A program made the position numbers and the translations under genes. Shown here one piece after another: positions 1 through 8,842 of a stretch of DNA of 64,000 bases. The stretch covers positions 1 through 64,000 of the forward strand of contig JADNRY010000129.1 in NCBI GenBank assembly GCA_015501585.1. The letters are read 5' to 3'. Source of the stretch: Rhodocollybia butyracea. Lineage: Eukaryota; Basidiomycota; Agaricomycetes; Agaricales; Omphalotaceae. Numbering within the stretch: position 1 is the stretch's first letter; each line of letters begins with the position of its first letter. The notes under the pieces are model-generated. The model did not search any database. It was not told the origin of the DNA and worked only from the letters and a program-made list of their open reading frames with translations.

Positions 1-1801
1 CCTGGACAGCGTACAAGTGGCCCGTTGATACGCCCTTCCCGGACTATCCACAACCTATGCCCAATCAACACGCTAATCCTGCAACTGCTCAAGTTGTAAC
101 AAAGTCCTACTGTAAATCTCGCTCAAAAGCAACCATTGCCACTACTGCAGTGCCAATCGTAACAAAGAATGAACGTAAACCTCGCCCAAAGACATCTGGC
201 ACTACTACCGCAGTACTGCAGCTTCCTGAGCTTACACCAAGATGTCTAGCACCACTGCAGCCTGCTGGAAGGCCTAGTGCGCCATTGCCTCCGCTTCAGC
301 ATACTACCAGGCCTCATGAGCCATTCGTTCCAGTGGGTATACCAGCTGCCCCTCGATGTGATATGCAGGCAAGCTCATAAACCGGGAACTGTGCTTCAGT
401 GTGATCTTCAGACTCTGGCTGTCCCAGCTGCTCCCTCCAAACCTGGTCGCCGTGGCCGCAATAGCGATGATCCTGATGATCAGGTCGTTACTCCTGTTGC
501 CACCCACTCTTTTCCAAAAGACTTCGATGAAGCTGAACAAGTTGCTGAAGAGGCTGATGATGTATCTGCTAGCAGTGACGATGGAGAGGAGGAAACGCAG
601 AAGAATGGTCTCACAATTTCTAAGACGCAGAAGAGACAGTTGCAAGGTCTTTTGGCAAAGATTTCGGAGTGGGCCGAGGAGGACAGGATGAATGCGAACA
701 CATACATTAACTTTATTTTTGACAAGGGCCCTAATGCTCTGAGGAAAATAAACTACTACAACACCTTCAAGGCCTATTATGCGGTTCATGGAGTGCAGAA
801 GGAGAAGGATCATATGTATTTACTCATTGCGATTTATCTTCTTGCTCAATTTTTCCACAGAGTTGCTTCAGGAGTACAGTGCATTTTTGCATGAACAGTA
901 TTTCCCTACATTAGCCAAACATTTATGTCCAGATCAAATGGATGATAACGACGCCCGCTGCCGTGCAATGCAAAAAGAGGTGGAGTGGTGGAAAACCCAG
1001 ATCGTTGAGGGTGTAGCAGAAGGTGGATTGAAAAATGTCAAAAAGATGCTACGACAAATTCAAAATCTGGTTTGTTGTCTTCGCTCAGTCTGTATATTTC
1101 TCTGACTTTGTACTCTAGGGAAATCACATCCACGCGGTCACCGGTTTTGAACTCTTCGGGGATCTTATCAATGTCAAAGGTGATAAACATGGGCTTACTC
1201 ACTTGGTCTCATTCACAACTACCGAAAGTGGTCGCGCTGTGTGTATGGCTAACGGTATTTTGTTTGATAGTTGCCTCAGAGACACTGAGGCTATGTTTCG
1301 CTTGACGTACATGGAAAGTTGAGGCAAGGATCATGACATTGGATTGATTGTCAATGATTTTTCCTGCCCCGTTGGACGAAGTCTTTGTGACCACAATCGC
1401 AAACTTTTTCCGCATATGTGGAAGCACAAATGGGGTATGTTTCTGTTACATGACGCTCTATAGTCATTCTCATATGCTTTCACAGTTCTGCGCTGGGGCA
1501 AAGACTTGCCGCAGGTACATCTCAATGACTTCCTTCCTGCAGCTTTGACACATATGATTGCTCTGACTGGTTGGCCCACTGGCGAGCGTTCTTTTCCAGG
1601 CTTGGACATGTTATGACCCGGATCTAAATCCTATACACCCAATCTTTTTTCTTCTGTAACCAACTATGAACACTATCATTAATACTTCTACTTAACATTT
1701 TACATTCATTAGTTATTCAACACCATTTGGGTTAATGCTGCACACATTCTTCCAGAACACCAGAATGATCTTTAACAGTCACTGCACAGTCTGCACAGTC
1801 A

Positions 1802-2126
1802 TGACATCATTCTAGCTCCACAACTATGATGTCATCTTGCTACTCCACAATCATGATGTCATTCCATTGCTCCGCAGTTATGATATCACATCACTGCTCC
1901 ACAGCTATGACATCATTGCATAGCCTCTTTACATCAATGACTCAATATCAGTCATTGCACAGCCAGATATCTGAGTCAACTACGGTTCCGCATACATGAC
2001 TCAATATTAGTCATTGCACAGCATTACATAGTCAGACTGACTCATCCGCAGTATTTCCGCAGTTATGACTCAAATCTAGTCATTCCGCAGCATTTCCTAA
2101 CTAGTACACATTGCACAGTATATAAG
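1802..2126 (+). promoter_or_regulatory. LTR promoter with clustered bZIP-type sites and TATA box
   Basis: Four CRE-like octamers (TGACATCA or TGATGTCA) lie at 1802-1809, 1827-1834, 1854-1861 and 1908-1915. Five AP-1/Gcn4-like heptamers (TGACTCA or TGAGTCA) follow at 1938-1944, 1972-1978, 1997-2003, 2038-2044 and 2066-2072. They sit in loose tandem units sharing the phrase 'ctccgcagttatgac', and a TATATAAG box is at 2119-2126. In fungi such sites are bound by Gcn4/CpcA- or ATF/CREB-type bZIP factors. The spacing suggests a stress- or starvation-responsive LTR promoter, which is inference. Confidence 0.6.
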
Positions 2127-2226
2127 TAGTCTAGATTTACCAATGTACGTTAGACGTATTATTTTTCTTAAATCCAAACCCCCACTTGTTTGCTGTTATC
2201 ACTTGTGTGAATCACCAGACCAACTC

Positions 2227-2628
2227 ATTGTATATTGTTGAGCTATCTCCAAGTTACAATACACATTTATACATCTTGTTGAGCTAACTCCAAGTTGTAT
2301 CCACTAACATTCACCTGTTGAGCTATCTCCTAGTGAATACTTCTTTAATTGCCACTTGTTGAGCTATCTCCGAGTTGCAACTTCCTATTACTTGTTGAGC
2401 TATCTCCAAGTATTAGACATCACACTCACTATTACTTGTTGAGCTATCTCCGAGTACTAGACACCACACTCACTATTACTTGTTGAGCTATCTCCGAGTA
2501 TTAGACACCACACTCACTACTACTTGTTGAGCCATCTCCAAGTATTAGTTCTGATTCATATTACTGCTTGTCGAGCCATCTCCGAGGGTAATCTTATTAT
2601 TATTTGTCGAGCTATCTCCAAATAATAA
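2227..2628 (+). repeat. Array of ten hairpins with variable stems and constant apex, in LTR R-U5
   Basis: Ten units share the core TTGAGCTATCTC (variants TTGAGCTAACTC, TTGAGCCATCTC, TCGAGCCATCTC, TCGAGCTATCTC). The left/right arms are 2227-2237/2250-2260, 2269-2278/2291-2300, 2309-2317/2330-2338, 2349-2358/2371-2380, 2385-2394/2407-2416, 2429-2438/2451-2460, 2473-2482/2495-2504, 2516-2526/2539-2549, 2560-2570/2583-2592 and 2597-2606/2619-2628. The arms differ between units, yet each left arm is the near-complement of its own right arm. The last unit is a perfect 10-bp stem. Within the core, GAG can pair with CTC around a CTAT tetraloop, leaving a two-base TT or TC bulge. Several mismatches are G-U wobbles if the plus strand is the RNA. 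Confidence 0.8.
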
Positions 2629-3241
2629 CTTTTGTGAGTTTTGTATTACAAACTAGTTACTAACTTTACTTGAGCCTAGTTGTTTGAGTATATATTTTTT
2701 GCCTAGCGGTTTCAACGAACGGAAAGGCTTGCTCTATAATCTCATTAATTTCTCTTATCATTTTTACTGCCGAGTTATGTACTGTGAAGGTTTGGACGAG
2801 ACTATTGATCGAGTCATAACAGGACATCAAGTCGTACAGAGCTTTACCCAGCACTTTGTTGCGCACCATAACACAGGGGATGATGAATGAGCTTTTGAGT
2901 CAGTATCATGATACTGATGGTTCAGATACTGTCACGCTACAGTTTGAGGAATGGTCTGAAGGTTCGTTAGTTTATTGCCATGTCTCGTTTGTTTCAACAT
3001 GAATTTGATGTAGATGACAAAGCCTTACCACTCGCTGAACAAGGGGATGTGGGGCTGGTGTTTGATCTTGATGGCATTCCCATAGTCTCTGTGAAGCATA
3101 TTAGTGCCTGGTGGACTGCTGTAGCTGATGTGCTCAAAGATAGGGAAGTAGAGACTGATGTGGTCGACATGAAGGCGGATTCCAAGGGTAGGGAGACTTT
3201 CTGAAGGCCTCTGCAAACAACAGATCTATCTTGACAAGTAG

Positions 3242-3383
3242 AGAGCACAGTTCATCACCTTGGTGCACATGAACTCTCTCTGCTTTGTCCACACTCCAGT
3301 CCTGACAGGTATAGAGCACAGTTCATCACCTTGGTGCACATGAACTCTCTCTGCTTTGTCCTCACTCCAGCATGCTTCAGTGT
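3242..3383. repeat. 71-bp tandem duplication containing a palindrome
   Basis: Two near-identical copies lie head to tail with a 71-bp period (agagcacag at 3242 and 3313). Each contains a nested inverted repeat in which AGTTCAT pairs with ATGAACT around CACC-TT-GGTG. No coding potential is seen. Confidence 0.75.
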
Positions 3384-4466
3384 CTCTCTTCTGGCTTACA
3401 GACTATTTGAACAAGCTGAACCCCAGCTTCAAAACACATTTTATTTCTTGTTAATATCATCCTTTGCTGTTGAGCTATTCACAGTTCAAGTTGCAGCCTA
3501 CAATGTGACACATCATTGTCACATGACTTTTGGGATATCATTCTGACAGGAATTTTGAGGAGAATCCAATGGAATTTTTGCCGAGGCCATTGGATGAGCC
3601 ATTCACATCATATGATCACTTTGATCCATTCAAAGTCTGATATCCTTGTATCAACTCCAGACAGTTTTTTCTGTCAGTGGTTCTAGAACATGTCTGGTAT
3701 CATTATGAGCGGTCTTTTAATGCGAGTCCAATGGTGCAGGATTTGAGTCACCGGTTCCCAAGATATCACAAGTTTAATATTTGACAGATGTTGGAGCAGT
3801 GTGTATATTCAGTGGTTGGCTCCCACAGGTGCCAGAGTCCTGTGCAGAGGCCTGTGGTCATCAGAAAAGCCTCTGAATCGCATTTCTGCTCCTTCCTTCC
3901 CTTCCCCCATCATATCCCTTGTCTTTGGTGGTTGGTAAGGACATCTGTCCCCTTTCTACAGCTCTGATAGCTCAAACATCATCTCTCAGCACTTCCTACA
4001 TCTGCACAGACCTTAGCTCTGCTCACAAGAGTCTCAGATACAGGAATTGGTGTGCCTTTTTCTCTGATCTACTGATCTTTCACTGAACAGAGCCCATAAT
4101 ACATCCATAGCAGATCTACACACATCTAGAACCTCTCAAGTTGACCTAGTTGTTAGATCTTGGATATCAGGGCTCTCAGTGCGCTCAGATTACCTATATT
4201 ATCTATGTACTATGTACTGATTGATATTTGGCTTAGATCTTGCTTGATCAAGCCAATTTTTTGTCACCCTCCCTCCTCTCCCTTTATCTCTGTAATTGTA
4301 CAAACCAATGTATGTTCTATTTGTTTCTTCTTTAGCTCATTGTCTAGTATGCTTTTTTTATACTTACTCATGTAATAGTACATAGCTCTTCATGATTTGC
4401 TTAATTTATGGGCCTGGGGCCTGAGTTTTGGCTAACTTATTCATTACTGAGTGAAAAAAGGCATAG
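3384..4466. other. No intact gene; exon-like remnant at 3551-3640
   Basis: A 29-codon open segment (3551-3640) follows a TGACAG acceptor-like site and ends in TGA. It encodes a proline- and phenylalanine-rich stretch (with PRPLDEPF) and may be a decayed terminal exon. The rest is AT-rich and shows no convincing gene. Confidence 0.3.
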
Positions 4467-4685
4467 GATGTTGAACCAAAGAAGAAAGTGAAGGCAAAGG
4501 TGCCTGTTGATGTTAAAGGGAAAGGAAAGGCAAAAGTACATCAAGCATCTGTTTTGGAAGACAAAGATGAGGAAGAGGACAATGAGGAAGAGGAAGAAGA
4601 GGGAGAGTAGGAGATTGCGCTCCTGGATCGTCATGATACCCTTAATGGTGCTGGTCCATCCCGTTCATCAAAAAGAAAACGTTGA
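4467..4685 (+). pseudogene. Decayed 3' exon: Lys-rich then acidic tail ending SSKRKR
   Basis: A single frame of 72 codons follows a CATAG acceptor. It encodes a Lys-rich segment (PKKKVKAKVPV), then an acidic run of Asp and Glu, then a tail ending SSKRKR before TGA. The basic clusters resemble nuclear localisation signals. One in-frame TAG lies after the acidic run, near 4609. Such KK/EE-rich C-termini are common in proteins encoded by fungal repeats, but I cannot name the family. No upstream exons are recognisable, so this is a remnant. Confidence 0.4.
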
Positions 4686-5930
4686 TACACCCAAAACCCT
4701 TTTGGCCCTAGAATACTGTTTTTTGGCATTTCTGCAGTGTACATAGTATCTGGAAGTCATTGGGAGTGCTACCCATGATCTCTAGTTACTGAAACCCACC
4801 CTCAAACCCTGTAGTCTCATATGTATCTGTCTTGTCTCTACAATTCACATATCCAGAAGGATTGATCAGTATGCAGTGCTCCATCTGATAAAGCATGCAA
4901 GAGACTATGGTCTGGACCTTGTGTATCAATGTGTTTCGCTCAAATCCAATGTAATACAAGCTCCTCCAACCTCTATTTGCTCAGAATTGTGATATATGCA
5001 CTTCTCACTAGCATATGTTAATTCATCCCCTGCTTGACAACTCTGAAAGAAAAGGAGTTTGTTATGTATATTTGGTTCCCTGAGGTCTATTCAATCGAAA
5101 TACACTAGAAGCACTCCCAGTAATATTTGTAGCATTTGTGCAGCACCACTTCACGAGTTATGAAGGCTGTATCCATTACTACTTATAATATTGGGATTAG
5201 AAGAGAACCTCCTTAGAAAGGTGTCATGCATGCGAAATATGATCACGGCGGCATTTGGAGAACTCAATAGATATACTAGAGAGTCCAAATCCGAAGTCCC
5301 GAGTCGTGTGATGTCCGGAAGTGGTTGAAATACGGAGATCTTGCTATAACTCCTAAATTAGGTCACTATTTGTTTAAGCTGAACATGAGCTAAAACTGCT
5401 GTTCCCTTGCATCCTCTGTGGTACTTTCAAGATAGGACAGTGTCCCTAGACCCTCTAGCATCGCTATAACCGAGTACAAGCATTTATAGAAGCTTGTTGT
5501 CCCTTCCCAAGTACAGGGAAGAGTGATAATCTCCAATTTCGGAGTGTTGATTTGAAATTTGAATTGAAATATAATAGAAACATGAAACTCGGCTCGTTAG
5601 AAGCTAGAGAGCGGTTTGACACACCCTTAAGTGGTCTGTGCACACTACACAGCCGCGCTCCTGCTCTATATAATGTAGCCCAGATTGATAGTTGATCCCT
5701 AGGTTTGGATTCCCCCTCACATTAGAGGCAGGGATTTCCTCCTCACTTCACACAGTTGTATTATTAGTTTTGTTTGTTTTGTTTCAAGTTTAGTAAAGTT
5801 CAGTCCAGTAAAGTATTGTAGTTAGGCTGCAGTCAGAGCTCTGTCTGGGTAGACAACCTCTGGTCAGTGCTTTCTTGTCATCAGGAAAAAGTCCCTATGG
5901 CCCAGGCAACCATAGATTGGCCCAAGATGG
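4686..5930. other. No gene seen; promoter-like TATA at 5667-5673
   Basis: No open frame of note. The 5220-5890 stretch has a TATATAA box and a pyrimidine-rich leader and reads like LTR or promoter debris. I could not find matching TG...CA ends or a target duplication. Confidence 0.3.
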
Positions 5931-6110
5931 CCTTAGTGTAACCAGGGGCCCCAGTGCACCCCAAGACCACAGGTACTTCCAAGGTGCCAGGGTCTACCCC
6001 CCAAATCCTAGGGAGCCTTAGATTAAGTTGGAGATCCCTGAATGCCCCTGAGCTTTCCTGGGGCTCCCTGAGGCTCCCTGGGGTCTGCCCAGAACTTCTG
6101 AAGCAAAAAG
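5930..6110. repeat. CCCTGG/CTGAGG low-complexity minisatellite
   Basis: Short interspersed repeats of the words CCCTGGGG, CCTGAGGC and CCCAAG, with no stable period. A related stretch in the opposite sense occurs at 7040-7290. Confidence 0.5.
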
Positions 6111-6240
6111 CACCAGTTCAGAAATCAGTATTATTGGACTGTTCAATACATGTTATCAACGAGAAGCAGAAAATCATTTGTATATGGATTTAGCAACATA
6201 TTGCATTTTACACTACTAACTTTAATGTACAGTAATCAAC

Positions 6241-6880
6241 TGCAAGGGAAGGAGGGGGATGGTGAACCAAAACATATGGAGCATAGAGACGACTGGTAGA
6301 CCATTCTGAACGATTCTAAACATGCCCTGGATCGTCAAAATTGAGTAAGAACTGATGGAGATATGAATAAAACTCACTTTTGGGCCTGTGAGCAGGAGGA
6401 GGTAATTAACATGGGGAATAATGACTAGGAACTTACAAAGCATAGAGACGGTCCTAGACAATTCTAAACGCGCCCTAAAACGGAAAAACTGAGTCAGAAA
6501 TGATGGAAATATGAGTAAAACTCACTTTGGGGCTTGGGTGAGGAGGAGGAGGTAGTAACAAAAATACAAAATGATGCCCTGAAACTTACAAAGCATGGAT
6601 ACGACCATCGACGATTCTAAACGCGACCTAAAACGGAAAAATTGAGTCAGAAATGATGGAGATATGAGCAAAACTCACTTTAGGGCTTGGGTGAGGAGGA
6701 GGAGGTAGTAACAAAAATACAAAATGATGCCCTAAAACTTATATAGTATAGAGACAACTTATAAACAATTCTGAATGCTTCCTATATCGTCAAAATTGAG
6801 CAAAAACTGGTGGAGATATGAAACTTATTTTTGGGTCTGGGGTAAAGGGAGGAGATGGCAAAAATGAGCCGAAAATGAGC
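6241..6880. repeat. Satellite array, four units of about 155 bp
   Basis: Four head-to-tail units are anchored by gcatagagac-like words at 6281, 6440, 6593 and 6746, with spacings of 159, 153 and 153. Each unit also carries 'cgattctaaacgc', 'aaaattgag', 'gatggagatatgag', 'aaaactcactt' and 'gggtgaggaggagg'. The middle copies are the most similar to each other. Confidence 0.8.
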
Positions 6881-7039
6881 CTTGTATTTATATGTCAAAA
6901 ATGACTCCAGTCAGGTGGAGTCATTTTTGACTTTACATTTTTGACTTCACTCAAAATGACTCCAGTCAAAAGGAGTCACTCTTCACAAATGAGTCATACT
7001 TCAGACTGTCAACTTCTTCGTGATTTTATAATTGTAACC

Positions 7040-7290
7040 TCAGGGACACTCAGGGACAGCCAGGGTAGCCCAGGTCAGCCTGAGGACAACCCAACCTCAG
7101 GAAGACTCAGGGACAGCCAGGGCAACCCAGGGCAACCTCAGGACAACTCAAAGATGACTGAGGACACCCAGGATATGGCCTCAAACCTGGGTTTCCCTGG
7201 TGACTGGGGTCAACCAGAGCCTTTGAGAGACACTGAGGCAGCCTAGGAATTTGGATAATTCCTGGGTTGCCTCAGGATATTCTAGATATG
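7040..7290. repeat. CAGGG/CCTCAGG minisatellite
   Basis: Irregular repeats of 'actcagggacagccaggg' and 'cccaggtcagcctgagg' type lie just upstream of the next gene remnant. Open frames here are low-complexity artefacts. Confidence 0.5.
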
Positions 7291-7322
7291 CCTGGGCATT
7301 ATGTACTTTTCCTGATTCAGAG

Positions 7323-8185
7323 ATGCAGACCCATGTGGATAACATTGTTGAAAAATGCCTAGATGCTTCCAAAAACCTAATCAAGGTAGGCAAGCAGATA
7401 TTTGACTTGGGAATTCCAGTCAAGTTGATGAGCTCTTTAGACAGGGGCTCAAGTTCCTTACTTTCTTGAGCACTTGATCCAGAAACAGCAACTTACGGTG
7501 AATAAAAGAAAATCAGCAGAGAAATGATCAACTCCAATGAAACTCGTGAAAGCAGGAGTTACTGCAGCTGCAGGCGTAGTAGGAGTCATCGGGGGTATCT
7601 CAACTGTAGCATTCCCCCCAGCTCTACTCATTCTTCCTGTGATTCTTCCTCTGCTACTCTTCCTGGCAGACTTCCTTGAACTCAAGAACACAAAACTCAT
7701 CAAAGGTGAGTGCTGAGTATACATAATACTTCCAGACATAACCAAATTTGTGTTACTTATTGTCAGAACTGAAAATCGAAGAACAAGAGCTTCATGGTGC
7801 TATTGTCAAGTTGAAAGAGGCATCCAAAAGCCTGAATGTTATGACTGGGCATGTCGATGATTGTACCAATTTCTGGATGGGCATAGAGCTTAACTTGAAT
7901 TGTATAAATGGTCGATTGGCTGAGCTCAACCCGGTAAACGACCAGCCTCGTCTGATAAATGCCAAGCGGACATTGAAGGAGGCAAAAGCAGAATATAAGA
8001 AGTATTACACAGAGGTATTTCCTGATTGCTCAATATCAATTCCAAAGCATGGCACTAATTGCTTGACATAGCTGAAGAAATTGCGAACTCTTTACATGCC
8101 CACCATCGGAGCTGCAAGTCGTTCTTCAGAGGAGGCCATTTTGATAACAAGCTCGGCAACCAGTAGTCAAAGTAGCCTAACATGA
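7323..8185 (+). pseudogene. Helical protein with central hydrophobic stretch (pore-former-like layout), broken
   Basis: Exons can be traced from an ATG at 7323 to a TGA at 8183-8185. The introns after the hydrophobic exon (about 7706-7769) and before the last exon (about 8015-8071) have clear GT-AG ends. The order is a helical N-part, a ~40-residue Ala/Gly/Val/Ile/Pro/Leu-rich membrane-like stretch (encoded about 7555-7670), then a long charged helical part and a Ser/Thr-rich tail. Helix, hydrophobic hairpin, helix is the layout of alpha-helical pore-forming proteins (HBL/Cry6-like), but this is architecture only. An in-frame TGA at 7525-7527 and a frame break near 7386-7470 suggest it is dead. 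Remnants of its 3' end recur at 18.6 kb and 57.3 kb. Confidence 0.5.
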
Positions 8186-8433
8186 AGCAATGCTACGAAG
8201 TCATCCGGTACTAGCAGAACATCTACATCAAGGTCAAGGTTGATGTCGAATGGTGAGTTATATATGACGCTGTAACATTAGCACGTTTCCAAGAAAATTT
8301 CCAGGGAATGATTCCAGTCCTTGTGTTTGGAGTCTGCATAGCTGTTGAGATATAGAAGCGTGTGGAGTGAGATTCGGGTTTTTTGGTGATTTATATAGAT
8401 GAACTTAGCCACAAGAACGACGTGAAAGCAACT

Positions 8434-8838
8434 TGTGAAACGCGTATAAGCTTAACCTCAGAAGTGTGCAAGACAACGACTCGTATTGAGATCGGTAAGT
8501 ACCTGTGAAACGCGTATAAGCTTAACTAAGTACATAAGCGTAAGTATGAGTATCACAGAAATATAAATAAAGTAGACGTACCCTCAGAAGTGTGCAAGAC
8601 AACGACTGAGGGATAAGGACAACATGACCTGTATATAAGTCAATACACGAAACTGCCAAGTCAGAGATAGGCACTCGGATAAACGAAATAGGTAAGATAA
8701 ATAATATAGAAATCAAGGAAAATAATACCCCCCTCCGGGAGGATAAACCATACCCCAGACGAAACACGTCCCACCTACAACGGAAGCCGAAAGAGGCGAA
8801 GGGCAGGACTCCTTACTCCGAAGATACTCCCTTCGACA
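8434..8838 (-). repeat. 3' LTR of the copia element
   Basis: Read on the minus strand it begins TGTCGAAG and ends GTTTCACA. It contains an internal duplication: the 23-nt word starting TGTGAAACGCG is at both 8434 and 8504, and a 26-nt word starting CCTCAGAAG is at both 8456 and 8582. A purine-rich tract (gggactagggag on minus) abuts it and would be the polypurine primer. Confidence 0.93.
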
Positions 8839-8842
8839 CTCC

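Larger units (their letters stand above)
1609..2821 (+). mobile_element. Solo LTR (1,213 bp) with GGACA target duplication
   Basis: The element starts TGTTATGAC and ends GTCATAACA, a perfect 9-bp terminal inverted repeat of the TG...CA type used by LTR retrotransposons. It is flanked by GGACA on both sides (1604-1608 and 2822-2826), the 5-bp duplication expected of retroviral-type integrases. No gag or pol lies in or beside it, so it is a solo LTR left by recombination. A TATA box (2119-2126) sets the transcription direction as plus. The part upstream would be U3 and the part downstream R-U5. The 1.2 kb length and 5-bp duplication would fit a Ty3/gypsy-type parent, but without internal sequence the superfamily is a guess. 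Confidence 0.88.
57..3204 (+). pseudogene. Unknown fungal gene, disrupted by a nonsense codon and a solo LTR
   Basis: I do not recognise the family. A proline-rich open stretch (57-380) is followed in another frame by an acidic then helical segment (about 372-815). Exons then run about 863-1069, 1119-1434, 1486-1608 plus 2827-2961, and 3014-3204, ending at a TGA. Introns are about 50 nt with GT-AG ends (for example 1070-1118, 1435-1485, 2962-3013), and reading frame is kept across each one. The fourth exon is cut at codon level by the LTR at 1609-2821. Removing the LTR and one copy of its target duplication restores a continuous frame. A second lesion is an in-frame TGA at 1320-1322. The first intron boundary and the join near 370 are uncertain. 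The true N-terminus may lie upstream of the window. The gene is almost certainly dead in this copy. Confidence 0.6.

Noticed and set aside
304..813. 169-codon open frame on the minus strand
   Set aside because: It overlaps the plus-strand exon with conserved spliced continuation and has a composition typical of a shadow frame.
2227..2628. CRISPR-like array
   Set aside because: Repeats are too short and degenerate with irregular spacing, the context is a eukaryotic LTR, and the variable parts are complementary arms rather than spacers.
5220..5890. A second solo LTR (begins near TGTCATGCATG, TATA at 5667)
   Set aside because: No matching CA end with the inverse of its start and no target duplication could be found.
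6941..7469. Open frames rich in Gln, Gly and Pro over the CAGGG repeats
   Set aside because: They arise from the minisatellite; only the part from 7323 shows continuity with the downstream exons.
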